64,000 bases of DNA, from positions 1,240,001 to 1,304,000 of the forward strand of contig NZ_BSUL01000001.1 in NCBI RefSeq assembly GCF_030161575.1, read 5' to 3'. The position numbers were made by a program, and so were the translations under genes. Shown piece after piece: positions 18,377-28,503 of this stretch (within the stretch, counting starts at the first letter, position 1; the number at the start of each line of letters is the position of its first letter). The notes below the pieces were generated by a model. The model searched no databases. It was not told the DNA's origin and saw only the letters and a list, made by a program, of their open reading frames with translations. The DNA comes from Arenivirga flava. Lineage in GTDB: Bacteria; Actinomycetota; Actinomycetes; Actinomycetales; Microbacteriaceae.

Positions 18377-19114
18377 TCAGCCGTGGAGCTCGACGAGCGC
18401 GTCCTCGATGCCGCCCTCGAAGACCTTCTTGCCGTGACGGATGACGATGCCGCGCTCGCAGAGCTCGCGCACCATCTCCTGGTCGTGACTCACGATGACC
18501 ATAGTCTTGCCCTGGGCCGCGAGCTCCTTGATCTTGATGCGGCACTTCTCGCGGAACGGCGCGTCGCCGACGGCGAGCACCTCGTCCACGAGCAGCACGT
18601 CGAGCTCCGTGTGGATCGCCACCGAGAAGGCGAGGCGCATGAACATGCCCGAGGAGTAGTGCTTGACCTCGGTGTCGATGAACTCGCCGATCTCGCTGAA
18701 CGCGACGATGTCGTCGAAGCGCGCATCGATCTCCGGGGCCTTCATGCCGAGGATCGCCGCGTTGAGGTAGACGTTCTCGCGCCCGGAGAGGTCAGGGTGG
18801 AATCCCGCTCCGACCTCGATCAGGCCGGCAAGGCGCCCGCGGACGAGCACCCGCCCCGCATCCGGCTCGAGCACCCCGGAGATGAGCTTGAGCATCGTGG
18901 ACTTGCCCGAGCCGTTGAGGCCCATCAAGGCGACCGACTCGCCCTCGAGGATCTCGAACGAGACGTCGTCGAGCGCTTGGAACTCGCGGGCCTTGATGTC
19001 CTTGCGCCGGATCCAGCCGACGAAGGCCTCTTTCATGGAGTGGGTGCGGCGCAGCAGGAACGTCTTGCGCACGTTCTGCACGAGGATGCTCGGTCGCGTG
19101 GTGACGGCGGACAT
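18377..19114 (-). CDS. wzt: Polysaccharide ABC exporter, ATPase subunit
   Basis: 245-residue ABC ATPase with Walker A G-L-N-G-S-G-K-S-T, signature Y-S-S-G-M, Walker B V-L-L-V-D-E-V-L-A-V-G-D and switch histidine V-S-H-D. The H-S-M-K-E-A-F insertion before the core is typical of lipid-linked polysaccharide exporters (TagH/KpsT/Wzt). It lacks the C-terminal carbohydrate-binding domain of long Wzt proteins, like the mycobacterial galactan exporter. Start at 19114, two bp after the permease stop. With Wzm it would flip polyprenyl-linked galactan across the membrane. Confidence 0.93.
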   Translation of the reverse strand: MSAVTTRPSILVQNVRKTFLLRRTHSMKEAFVGWIRRKDIKAREFQALDDVSFEILEGESVALMGLNGSGKSTMLKLISGVLEPDAGRVLVRGRLAGLIEVGAGFHPDLSGRENVYLNAAILGMKAPEIDARFDDIVAFSEIGEFIDTEVKHYSSGMFMRLAFSVAIHTELDVLLVDEVLAVGDAPFREKCRIKIKELAAQGKTMVIVSHDQEMVRELCERGIVIRHGKKVFEGGIEDALVELHG

Positions 19115-19116
19115 GC

Positions 19117-19980
19117 TCACAGCTCCTGGGCGAAACGGCGCTCGAAGTGTCGGAAGACGAGCTGACCGAGCACGAGCGAGAGGACGGCGAATGCCACACT
19201 GTAGGGCAGCACGGTCCAGAGTTCGGCGGGCGGCTGCAGCGGGGAGTCGGTGGTCGTGGGCAGCCAGAATCCGATGTGGAACAGCTCCACCGCTGCGGAG
19301 AGCGGGTTCGCCAGATAGAGGTGGAAGAGCCAGGACGGCAGCACCCTGGCGACGAGGTCCCAGGAGTAGAGCACCGGCGCGGCCCAGGTCGCGAACATGA
19401 GGACCAGCTCGACGAAGTTCTGCGCGTCCCGGAAGGCGACGTTCAGTGCCCCGAAGATCATGCCGAACCCGATGGAGACGGCCGCGATCAGGAACGTGCC
19501 CAGCAGGATCGCGGCGATGCCTACCAGCGACGGCGTCCACCCCAGCACGATGCTCGCGAGCAACAGGATCGCCAGCTGCGGGAGGAAGTGCGTGAAGGAG
19601 ACGATCACCGCGGCGATCGGGAAGAGCTCGCGCGGCAGGTAGATCTTCTTGACGAGCGCCTCATTGTCGACGATCGATCGCGTTGCGTTGCCGAAGCCCT
19701 CGCTGAAAAAATTCACGAGCACGATGCCCGAGAAGAGGTAGACCGCGAAGTTCGGGATCTCCGCGCCGAAACGCAGGAACACGCCCATCACGATGTAGAA
19801 CATCACGAACTGGGCGGCCGGCTTCACATACGACCACACCCAGCCGAGCACGGAGCCGCGGTACCGGGTCTGGGTGCCCTTGCGCACCAGGAGCCGCAGC
19901 AGGTAGCGCCAGCGGAAGACGTCGAGCAGCCCCTTGCCGCGCCCGGGGGTGCGGAACTCGCTGAGGTCGATATCGGTCAC
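19117..19980 (-). CDS. wzm: Polysaccharide ABC exporter, permease subunit
   Basis: 287 residues with six hydrophobic segments in the ABC-2 (TagG/KpsM/Wzm) arrangement. The start has R-Y-R-G-S-V-L-G-W-V-W-S-Y-V-K-P, the amphipathic motif of this family, followed by V-N-F-F-S-E-G-F and K-K-I-Y-L-P-R-E-L-F-P, and ends with L-A-N-P-L-S-A-A-V-E-L-F. Starts 16 bp after glf and ends 2 bp before wzt. Partner of Wzt in exporting lipid-linked galactan. Confidence 0.93.
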   Translation of the reverse strand: MTDIDLSEFRTPGRGKGLLDVFRWRYLLRLLVRKGTQTRYRGSVLGWVWSYVKPAAQFVMFYIVMGVFLRFGAEIPNFAVYLFSGIVLVNFFSEGFGNATRSIVDNEALVKKIYLPRELFPIAAVIVSFTHFLPQLAILLLASIVLGWTPSLVGIAAILLGTFLIAAVSIGFGMIFGALNVAFRDAQNFVELVLMFATWAAPVLYSWDLVARVLPSWLFHLYLANPLSAAVELFHIGFWLPTTTDSPLQPPAELWTVLPYSVAFAVLSLVLGQLVFRHFERRFAQEL

Positions 19981-19996
19981 GTGCGGGAGTCGGCGC

Positions 19997-21211
<1,215 letters not shown>

Positions 21212-21249
21212 CTACTCGATGGGATATCGCCGCCGAGCAGCCAGCGTGC

Positions 21250-24200
21250 TCAGCCCTCACGCTCGACGACAATCAGCTGACTGGGTTCCGGGAACGCGCT
21301 GCGCCAGCCCGCTGTGACGACCCGCTCGACCGAGACGTCGTAAGCCTCCTCGGCAACCGGGTAATCGACCAGGTGGACGTTGCCCCAGTCCGGACCGAAC
21401 CCCAGCATGTCGTCCTCCGTGGTCATCACATCGCCCAGACGCTGCACGCCCGCGATGATGCCCCCGCGCTGCACGCGCCACGGGTTGAGATCTCCGCCGC
21501 CCGCATCGACCGAGGTGTATGCAGCGGGCGGTTCGATGATGCCATCCGCAATGGCTGGAGGGCGCTCGCAGGAGAACCAGAACGTGGTCATCCAATGCGA
21601 TGAGACTGCCGCGCCCGCAGGCACGTCATCGAGCAGCGTGCTGCGTTCGGCGATGCTCGGTCCCGCGACAGCGACCCAGTCGTCCTGCGCTGCGGAGGTG
21701 CTCGAGATGACGATCGAGAAGCTCACCGCGGGGTCGGCGGGAGGCGGCACGTCGAACGTCCGCCAGCCCTCCCAGTCGGTCACGTCATCGATGCGGACCG
21801 GCTGTCCGACCTCGGCTCCGTCCGCAGCACGGAAGACCACCTCGATACGGGTCGGAGCGGCCTCGGCGACGCGCCCCCGCAGCGATGACCACACGCTCCT
21901 CATCGGCGAGCTCGGGCCACGCGTACTCGCCGGCATCAACGCTGATGGCGCGATTCGACGAACCATCGGTCGTGGCCCACACGGAGGCTCCGGAGCCGGT
22001 GACAGTCGCTGTATCCAGACCGCGCGGCAGGAATCGGTCCGTGTACACGTCATCGCCACCGCGGAGTGGCTGCAACGGCACCCCATCGGAGGCATCCCAT
22101 GTGGAGACTGCCTTGCTGGACAGGCACGAGCCACCGAGCGGGTCGATCACGTTGGCAGCCGCCGTGGAGAAGGTGGGCATCATGCGTGCGGTCGCATACG
22201 TGAATGTCGCGAACATGTAGCCGGTGCCGAGCACCATGGCACCGATGACGACGATCGCGGGCGCGGCGAGCAGCGCAGAACCATCCGAGTTCGCGCGCCG
22301 GACCCGCAACACGTAGAGGCATGCGAGCACGATCAGCCCGACGATGACCCATGCCGCCAGGTTTCCGAATCCGATGGGTCCGAGATGCGGTGCCTCTCCG
22401 GATTGCGGGAGACCGGCGTTCCACGAGTACCAGTAGTTCGGTCCCGAGAATGCGAGGGCGATTGGTGGCGCCAGGGTGAGGACGCCGAGCACGCTTCCCC
22501 ACACACGAGCGCCGCTGCTGAGCGTTCGGGCGAGGAGCTTGGGGAGAAGTACGACCGCGACTGCGACGAAGAGACCGCCGACCGAAGCCATCGCTCCGAA
22601 GTGATGCGACCACTTGCTGGTCGTGATCCAGATGAGGACGAAGCCCAGGGCGAAGGACCAACCGAGCAAGGCCACCGGAGTGATGATCGTTCGCTGTGCC
22701 GTTCGGCGGTCCCAGACCCAGGCGACGATGAACCAGACGACCAGGAGGAGGGCGACGAGGACGAGCAGCCGCTTGATGTAGGAGCCCTGAGGACCCCACT
22801 CGAGCAGGAAGTTGTAACGCCCCAGCTCATCGACCCAGGTACGGGGGTTTCAACCGCAGCGAAACGCCGCTGACTCGACAGTCCGTCATACAGCGAGGCG
22901 TCGTGGAAGGCCGCGATCAGCGCCGCCACGCCGCCGCTGGCTACGCCTGCGGTCCGTGCGAGCGCGGCCCCGAGACCAGATCCGTTGGACGATGCGATCC
23001 GCCAGAGGGCGGGCACCGAGAGCAGTAGCGGGGCGAACGCGACCACCCCCGTGGGATGAGCGGTGAATGCGAGGGATGCGACCACGACGGCGCCGAACGC
23101 AGGGAGCAGTCGGGACCGTTCGATGGCGCGGGAGATCAGCAGTACTGCGAGGATCGTCGCGAGCGACGCGACGCTCTCCGGACGCGTTCCGATGTTGAAT
23201 GCACTCCACCACGCCACGAAGACGATGCCGGCCAGGCCGACGAGAACGATCTGTAGCGCCCCCTCGAGGTGCACGTAAGAGCGGACAAAGGCGCGGACGA
23301 CGAACCACGCAGCGACAGCGGCGATCAGCGATGGGATGCGCAGCCACACCGCGCTGCTCCCACCGATCTGCTGCCAGACGTCGAGCAGCTGCCAGAACCA
23401 GACGAATGGGGCGAACGGCTGGTTGAACATCTGGAAGTAGTTGCCGACGAAGCCAGCCTCATCGTTGTTGAGCGACATCGTCGCGTAGTAGCCGTCGTCG
23501 GCGGTCATCGAACCGATGAACGTCCAGACCACCACAGCGGTCACGACTGCCGCATCGATGACGCCGAGCCGCCAGTCGCGACGCGGCCGCGGACGCGCCG
23601 CGACAGCCGAGAGCTCCTCGATCCGCCGGTCATCGCGCCTGATCAGGACCGCAGAAGCGACGAGAGCGGCGAGAGCTATGACGAGTACGATCCACTTGAC
23701 CGCTGTCGACTCGGTGCTGGCGTCGTCGACCGCTTGAACCGATGCACTGAGCGCCGCGGCCTCCTGCCCCCGGGCGTCCGTGATGAGGGCATCGATCTGC
23801 GGCGGCAGTGTCGTATCCCACTGCGCAGCAACGGCTCCATCACGCTCGATGATCATCCCGTCGACAGATGAGGTCAGAGTCCAAACGTCGTCGACCGACC
23901 ACGCGGACTCGAGTCGCTCGAAGCCGGTAGCCCACGACAGCTGGTCACCGGAGACGCTCACGAGCAGCCCCGGAATGCCGATGTCACCGGCCGTCTCGTC
24001 CACTCCGACGCGATCCGGCCGCATCGTCGCGAACACCGTACCGCCGCCGCCGGAAGCGCTCTGCACCGCGGCGCCGGTCAGTTCGAGCTCCAGTCGGTGC
24101 GGCGTCTGGTTCGCGAGCAGCAGTGCGGTGGATTCCACCTCCTGCCCTTCCTGGGGCCAGGTCACGGTCACCTCGGGCTGTGTGACCGGTGCGATGGCGA

Positions 24201-24291
24201 GCGCGAAGCCTGCCAGCATCGCAATGGCCGCCGTCAGCATCATCGCAACCCAGCGGGAGCTCTTCGGGCTCCTGTCGGACATTCCAAGCAC
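21250..24291 (-). CDS. Emb-like GT-C pentosyltransferase (arabinosyltransferase family; two frameshifts)
   Basis: About 1010 residues when joined, similar in plan to mycobacterial EmbA/B/C. It has an N-terminal helix, a ~170-residue extracytoplasmic beta domain (V-T-V-T-W-P-Q-E-G-Q at the start, as in Emb proteins), a multi-helix GT-C core with the catalytic-type S-M-T-A-D-D-G-Y-Y loop, and a C-terminal extracytoplasmic lectin-like domain. Emb enzymes use decaprenyl-phosphoarabinose to extend arabinan outside the membrane. The frame breaks at the G run 22843-22847 (one base missing) and the C run 21874-21878 (one base extra). Start is uncertain: GTG 24291 has GAGAGG 9 nt upstream; ATG 24282 and TTG 24300 are alternatives. 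Located between glf and a UbiA-type DPPR synthase gene, which supports a pentofuranosyl donor; ribofuranose is an alternative to arabinofuranose. Confidence 0.8.
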
Positions 24292-24449
24292 GCGGGGCAA
24301 CCTCTCAATCGATGATCTCTGCGCAGCGATCGGTGAACCCTTCGATGCTGCTCCGCCCCGGACCGGCGGTCGAGGAGAGTCAGGACGTGGATCCCTACCG
24401 CGTGATGGGACGAGGGATCGCGTCGGCGCGGACCGCGGAAATTATGGCA

Positions 24450-24455
24450 TAGCCT
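24450..24455 (+). promoter_or_regulatory. Putative -10 box of a leaderless transcript
   Basis: TAGCCT followed by 7 nt and the ATG at 24463; no Shine-Dalgarno is visible in between. Confidence 0.45.
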
Positions 24456-24462
24456 CGACTGC

Positions 24463-25693
24463 ATGGCAGTCCAGAGCTCGTCCCGTGGAACTGCGGGACT
24501 GGCACTGTTCGCGACCCTCGTCGCAGGGCTCGGAACGTACGCCTTCCTCGCCATCGGGTCGAGGAGTCTGGCCGACGAGGCTTCCGATCTGTTCGCTGTC
24601 TTCTGGTCCCTGAGTCTGATTCTCGGGTTCGGGTTCTTCCTCCCGATCGAGCAGATGCTCGCCAGCGGGCAGGGCTTGGCGCCGCGCTGGTCGTCGAGGC
24701 TGATGCTCACGGCGGGTACGCTGATGGCCGTCGCCGTGGTCTTCGCTGCGGCGGCCACCGGCATCGCGACCGGTGGTTGGACCAGACCGGGCAGCCTAGC
24801 CCTGAGCGTGGCCGTCGGAGCGATGCTCGTCACGGCTCCACTGCAGTTCTCCGTGCGGGGAGCTGCCCTGCGCCTGGGGCGGAATCGGCTCTACTCGATC
24901 ATGCTCATCGTCGATGCGAGTGGACGCGTCATCGTCGCCCTGCTCGCGGCGCTGGTCGCGACCGACGACGCTCCTCCCATTCATGCTCGCGGTACCCCTG
25001 TCGGCCCTCGTCGCGCACGCCGTCGGCATCTCGGTGCTCCGGGGCGATGACAGCCTCAGGTCCACGGCCGATCCGCTGCCAGTAGCGCTCACACTGCTGC
25101 CCTCGACTTTGATCGCGCAGTTGATCGTCAATGCAGCACCGATCGCCGTATTCGCGCTCGCACAAGCAGGCGTCGCGAGCCAGTTCCAGTACTCCTTCAG
25201 TCTTGCGCGCATCCCGCTCTTCATGGTCGTGCCGCTGCAGAGCATGCTGATATCTCCCTTCGCCCAGATGATCGAGCAAGCGGATCGCGCTGAATTCGTC
25301 CGGCGGGTCCGTCTCGGAGCGACGATCCTGCTCGCGCTCGCTATCACCGGTTGCCTGCTCGGCGCCATACTCGGCCCGCCGATCATCGAGTTCGTTTTCG
25401 GCGCAGGCCGGAGTCTCGAGGGCTTCGGGGTCGGCCTGCTCGTGGGCGCGGTCATCGTGCACGTCGCCCTGATCATCGGCACGCAGCTGCTCCTCGCGGC
25501 GAGACGACCTCAAGACGTGGCGATCTCGTGGACGGTCGCCCTCGCGGCAGCTGCCGTGGTGCTCGTCGCGCTCGCCGTTCCTGCCGGCATCACCCTGGCG
25601 AGCGGTTCAGCGGTCCTCGTCGGCTCCGCCGCTGGCGCCATCGTCGCTTTGCGACGCAGTCTCAACGCCCTCCGATCGAAGGATGCTTCGTGA
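24463..25693 (+). CDS. Wzx/MATE-like polysaccharide flippase (one frameshift)
   Basis: About 410 residues with roughly 12 hydrophobic helices and few charged loops, in the pattern of oligosaccharide flippases of the MVF/Wzx group. Mid-protein F-S-L-A-R-I-P-L-F-M-V-V-P-L-Q matches the conserved R-x-P helix of actinobacterial members. The frame changes around 24967-24978; removing one base of the CTCCTCCC stretch gives A-T-D-D-A-L-P-F-M-L-A-V-P. Its GTGA overlap with the following GT4 gene couples the two, so the pair probably makes and flips the same lipid-linked saccharide. Confidence 0.72.
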
Positions 25694-26801
25694 AGTTCGT
25701 CATCGCCCTCAATTACTACTCGCCCTACGTCAGCGGTCTCACCAATGTGGCCCGCGATGTCGCGGAAGGACTCGCAGCGCGAGGCAACGAGGTGGTGGTC
25801 GTGACCACCGCCCACGACCGAGCACTCGCGAGCGAGGAGATCATCAACGACGTTCGAGTAGTCCGCCATCCGGTGGCCATCCGGATCGGCAAGGGCGTCG
25901 TGGCTCCTGGTCTCGTCGGCGGGATCGTCCGAGAGGCGGTCGATGCGGACGTCGTCAACCTCCATGCTCCGATGCTCGAGGCCGGCTTCGCGGCCGCTCT
26001 CGTGAAGTCCCGTACCGCAGCTTCGGTAGTGCTCACGTACCACTGCGACGTCTCCTTGCCCCCGGGACCTCTCAACACCCTCCAGGGCCGCCTCATGGAT
26101 CGCGCGTCTCGCATGGCCGCTCGCAACGCCGACGCGGTCGTCGTCTCGACCGAGGATTATGCGCGAAACTCGCGCATCAGCGCCTCACTTCTACCGAAAC
26201 TGGAGGTCATCGCACCCGGATGCCATGATCGGGATCGAGGAACCGCAGAGTTCCGGGACGGGACAGGGCTTCACGTCGGCTTCCTCGGCCGCATCGTCGA
26301 GGAGAAGGGGATCGATTACCTGGTCCGTGGTTTCCGGGCTCTCGACGATCCGGCAGCGCGGCTGCTCATCGCGGGCGACTTCGCTCAGATCGCCGGGGGT
26401 CGGTGATCGACAGGGTGAAAGCAGAGATCGCCGCCGACGACCGGATCAAGCTGATGGGCTTCCTCGACGACGAGCAGCTAGCCGGCTTCTACGGCTCGAT
26501 CGACGTCTTCGCCCTGACATCGGTCAACGCGTTCGAGGCGTTCGGGATCGTCCAGGTGGAGGCGATGATGATGGGCATCCCAGTGATCGCCTCCGATCTT
26601 CCGGGCGTGCGCGTCCCCGCTCGAGAGACGGGCATGGGCACCATTGTCCGCCGCAGGGATGCGGGGGCGATCACCGAAGCGCTCCGGGTCCTTCCGACCA
26701 TGTCATTCCCCGACGACGGGGCGGCCCGGGCACGCCAGTTGTTCCATGTCGATGCGTCGACGCGGGCCTACGAGCGTCTGGCTGGTCGTCTCCGCGGTTG
26801 A
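25690..26801 (+). CDS. Family 4 glycosyltransferase (one frameshift)
   Basis: GT-B fold retaining transferase. The N-terminal half has N-Y-Y-S-P-Y-V-S-G-L-T-N-V-A, an acceptor-side glycine loop; the C-terminal half has H-V-G-F-L-G-R-I-V-E-E-K-G-I-D-Y-L and the nucleotide-sugar site N-A-F-E-A-F-G-I-V-Q-V-E-A-M, i.e. the E-x7-E motif. GTG start at 25690 overlaps the flippase stop. The frame is lost at the G run 26395-26399 and one base restores A-G-G-S-V-I-D-R-V, giving about 370 residues. Donor unknown; likely part of a short envelope oligosaccharide pathway with the coupled flippase. It converges on the UbiA gene. Confidence 0.85.
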
Positions 26802-26854
26802 GACCGACTGCCGCAGAGCGTGATGCAGCTGTGCGCAGCGTTGCCCGAACGCGC

Positions 26855-27784
26855 TCAGGGCAAGTAGAGGCAGAGGAACAGCACGATCAGCCAGACCGCG
26901 GCGAGGACCTGCAGGAGGCGATCATGCGCAGCGATCTCCTCAGGCGCCTCCGCATCACCGGAATCGATGTGCTGGCAATAGCGGAAGATCGCAAGAACGA
27001 AGGGGACGATGGTGATGGCCAACCGCTGGTCGCCGCCAGCGGCGACCTCACCCTCGAAGGTCCAGAGGCTGTAGACAATCACGACTATCGCCGCAGCGCT
27101 CTGCCAGATGAAGCGCAGATAGCTCGGGGTGTAGTGCTTGAGGGAGCGACGCGTTGCCGCAGCCTCGTGGTCCGAGACGATCTCCCCGTAACGCTTGCCC
27201 GCCACCATGAGCAGCGATCCGAAAATGGCTACCAGCAGGAACCACTGGGAGAGAGCGATCCCCGCCGCAGCCCCGCCGGCGACAGCTCGCAGCAGGAATC
27301 CCGACGAGACGACAGCGATGTCGAGTACGGCGATGTGCTTCAGCCAGAAGCAGTACGCGATCTGCACCACGCAGTAGACAAGCAGCACAAGGCCGAGCAG
27401 GACGTTCACTACGAAACCTAGGGCTACACCCGCGACGAGGAGGACCACGAACGACGCCCATGCCGCGGCGATGGGCACTTCTCCCGCCGCGATCGGCCTA
27501 AACCGCTTCTTCGGATGGGCACGGTCGGCTTCGATGTCGAGCGAGTCGTTCAGCAGGTAGATGCTGGAAGCACAGAGGCAAAAAGCGACGAACGCGACCC
27601 CTACTGCCAGCAGAGCACCGACATCCGACAGGTCGCCTGACGCGAGCGGAGCAGCCAGGACGAGGAGGTTCTTGATCCACTGCCTCGGGCGCGCCGTGGC
27701 GATGATGCCACCGATCATGCCTCGTCTCGGAATCGGTTCGGTCGAGATCAGGTCGGGCTCGGAAATGCTGTTGCTCCTCCGCAT
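26855..27784 (-). CDS. ubiA: Decaprenyl-phosphate phosphoribosyltransferase (DPPR synthase, UbiA family)
   Basis: About 309 residues, nine membrane helices. The first cytoplasmic loop has the prenyl-diphosphate motif N-D-S-L-D-I-E-A-D-R-A-H-P and then K-R-F-R-P-I-A-A-G, the second A-G-K-R-Y-G-E and S-Y-L-R-F-I-W. R-P-R-Q-W-I-K-N-L-L-V-L at the N-terminus is the DPPR-synthase hallmark, as in mycobacterial Rv3806c. It transfers phosphoribose from PRPP to decaprenyl phosphate. The product gives decaprenyl-phosphoribose after dephosphorylation and, with DprE1/DprE2, decaprenyl-phosphoarabinose. DprE genes are not in this window. I chose ATG 27784; GTG 27793 or the later ATG 27718 (with CGAGGC) are possible. 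Divergent from a histidine phosphatase gene. Confidence 0.9.
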   Translation of the reverse strand: MRRSNSISEPDLISTEPIPRRGMIGGIIATARPRQWIKNLLVLAAPLASGDLSDVGALLAVGVAFVAFCLCASSIYLLNDSLDIEADRAHPKKRFRPIAAGEVPIAAAWASFVVLLVAGVALGFVVNVLLGLVLLVYCVVQIAYCFWLKHIAVLDIAVVSSGFLLRAVAGGAAAGIALSQWFLLVAIFGSLLMVAGKRYGEIVSDHEAAATRRSLKHYTPSYLRFIWQSAAAIVVIVYSLWTFEGEVAAGGDQRLAITIVPFVLAIFRYCQHIDSGDAEAPEEIAAHDRLLQVLAAVWLIVLFLCLYLP

Positions 27785-27879
27785 CGCGGGCACCCGGCGG
27801 CGCCCGGAATAGCATAAGGGAAACCCGACCGAGGCGCCGTCCGCCGGACGCTGCGCCGCGCCCGAATGAAAGAACTGAT

Positions 27880-28491
27880 ATGAGCGACCGCCTCGTCCAC
27901 CTCGTCCGCCACGGCGAAGTACACAACCCTGCCGGCGTCGTCTACGGACGACTGGAGGGTTTCGGCCTCAGCGATCGCGGGCATCGTCTGGCTGAGGCTT
28001 CCGCTCGGCACCTCGAGAGCACAGGGCGCGAGATTGGGGTGCTGCGCACCTCACCGTTGCAGCGCGCGCAGGAATCGGCGGCTCCTATGGCCGCCCTCAC
28101 GGGTCTGACGCCGGAGCTCCGTCCAGAGCTGCTCGAAGCAACGAGCCGTTTGGAGGGCAAGGACTACGACGTCAGTCTCGCAATCCTCGGTCGGCCGGAG
28201 GCGTGGCGATTCCTCGTCAATCCACTCCGCCCCTCGTGGGGCGAACCGTATGCGCAGGTCCGGGATCGGATGCTCCGCGAGGTGAAGGACGCCTTCGACC
28301 ATGCTTCGGCCGGCGACGCGGTGCTCGTCAGCCACCAGATGCCCATCTGGATGATGGCCCGAACCGCCGCGAGGCGCTCACTGGCGCACGACCCGCGCCG
28401 TCGACGCTGCGCGCTCTCGAGCATTACTTCGCTCGCGCTTCGCGACGGCCAGCTGGTCGAGGTTGCCTACTTCGCACCGGAGGTGTCCTGA
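27880..28491 (+). CDS. Histidine phosphatase family protein
   Basis: 203 residues. The phospho-accepting motif is L-V-R-H-G-E-V-H-N-P, followed by Y-G-R-L-E-G-F-G-L-S and T-S-P-L-Q-R-A-Q-E-S, and a second catalytic histidine in V-L-V-S-H-Q-M-P. The RHGEVHNP-x5-YGR form matches an actinobacterial subgroup (Rv0525-like) whose substrate is not known to me. It is divergent from the DPPR synthase with only 95 bp between starts, so DPPR phosphatase is a reasonable but unproven role. It ends 12 bp from the convergent LGFP-protein gene. Confidence 0.85.
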   Translation: MSDRLVHLVRHGEVHNPAGVVYGRLEGFGLSDRGHRLAEASARHLESTGREIGVLRTSPLQRAQESAAPMAALTGLTPELRPELLEATSRLEGKDYDVSLAILGRPEAWRFLVNPLRPSWGEPYAQVRDRMLREVKDAFDHASAGDAVLVSHQMPIWMMARTAARRSLAHDPRRRRCALSSITSLALRDGQLVEVAYFAPEVS

Positions 28492-28503
28492 GGGCGCGGC
28501 TGG

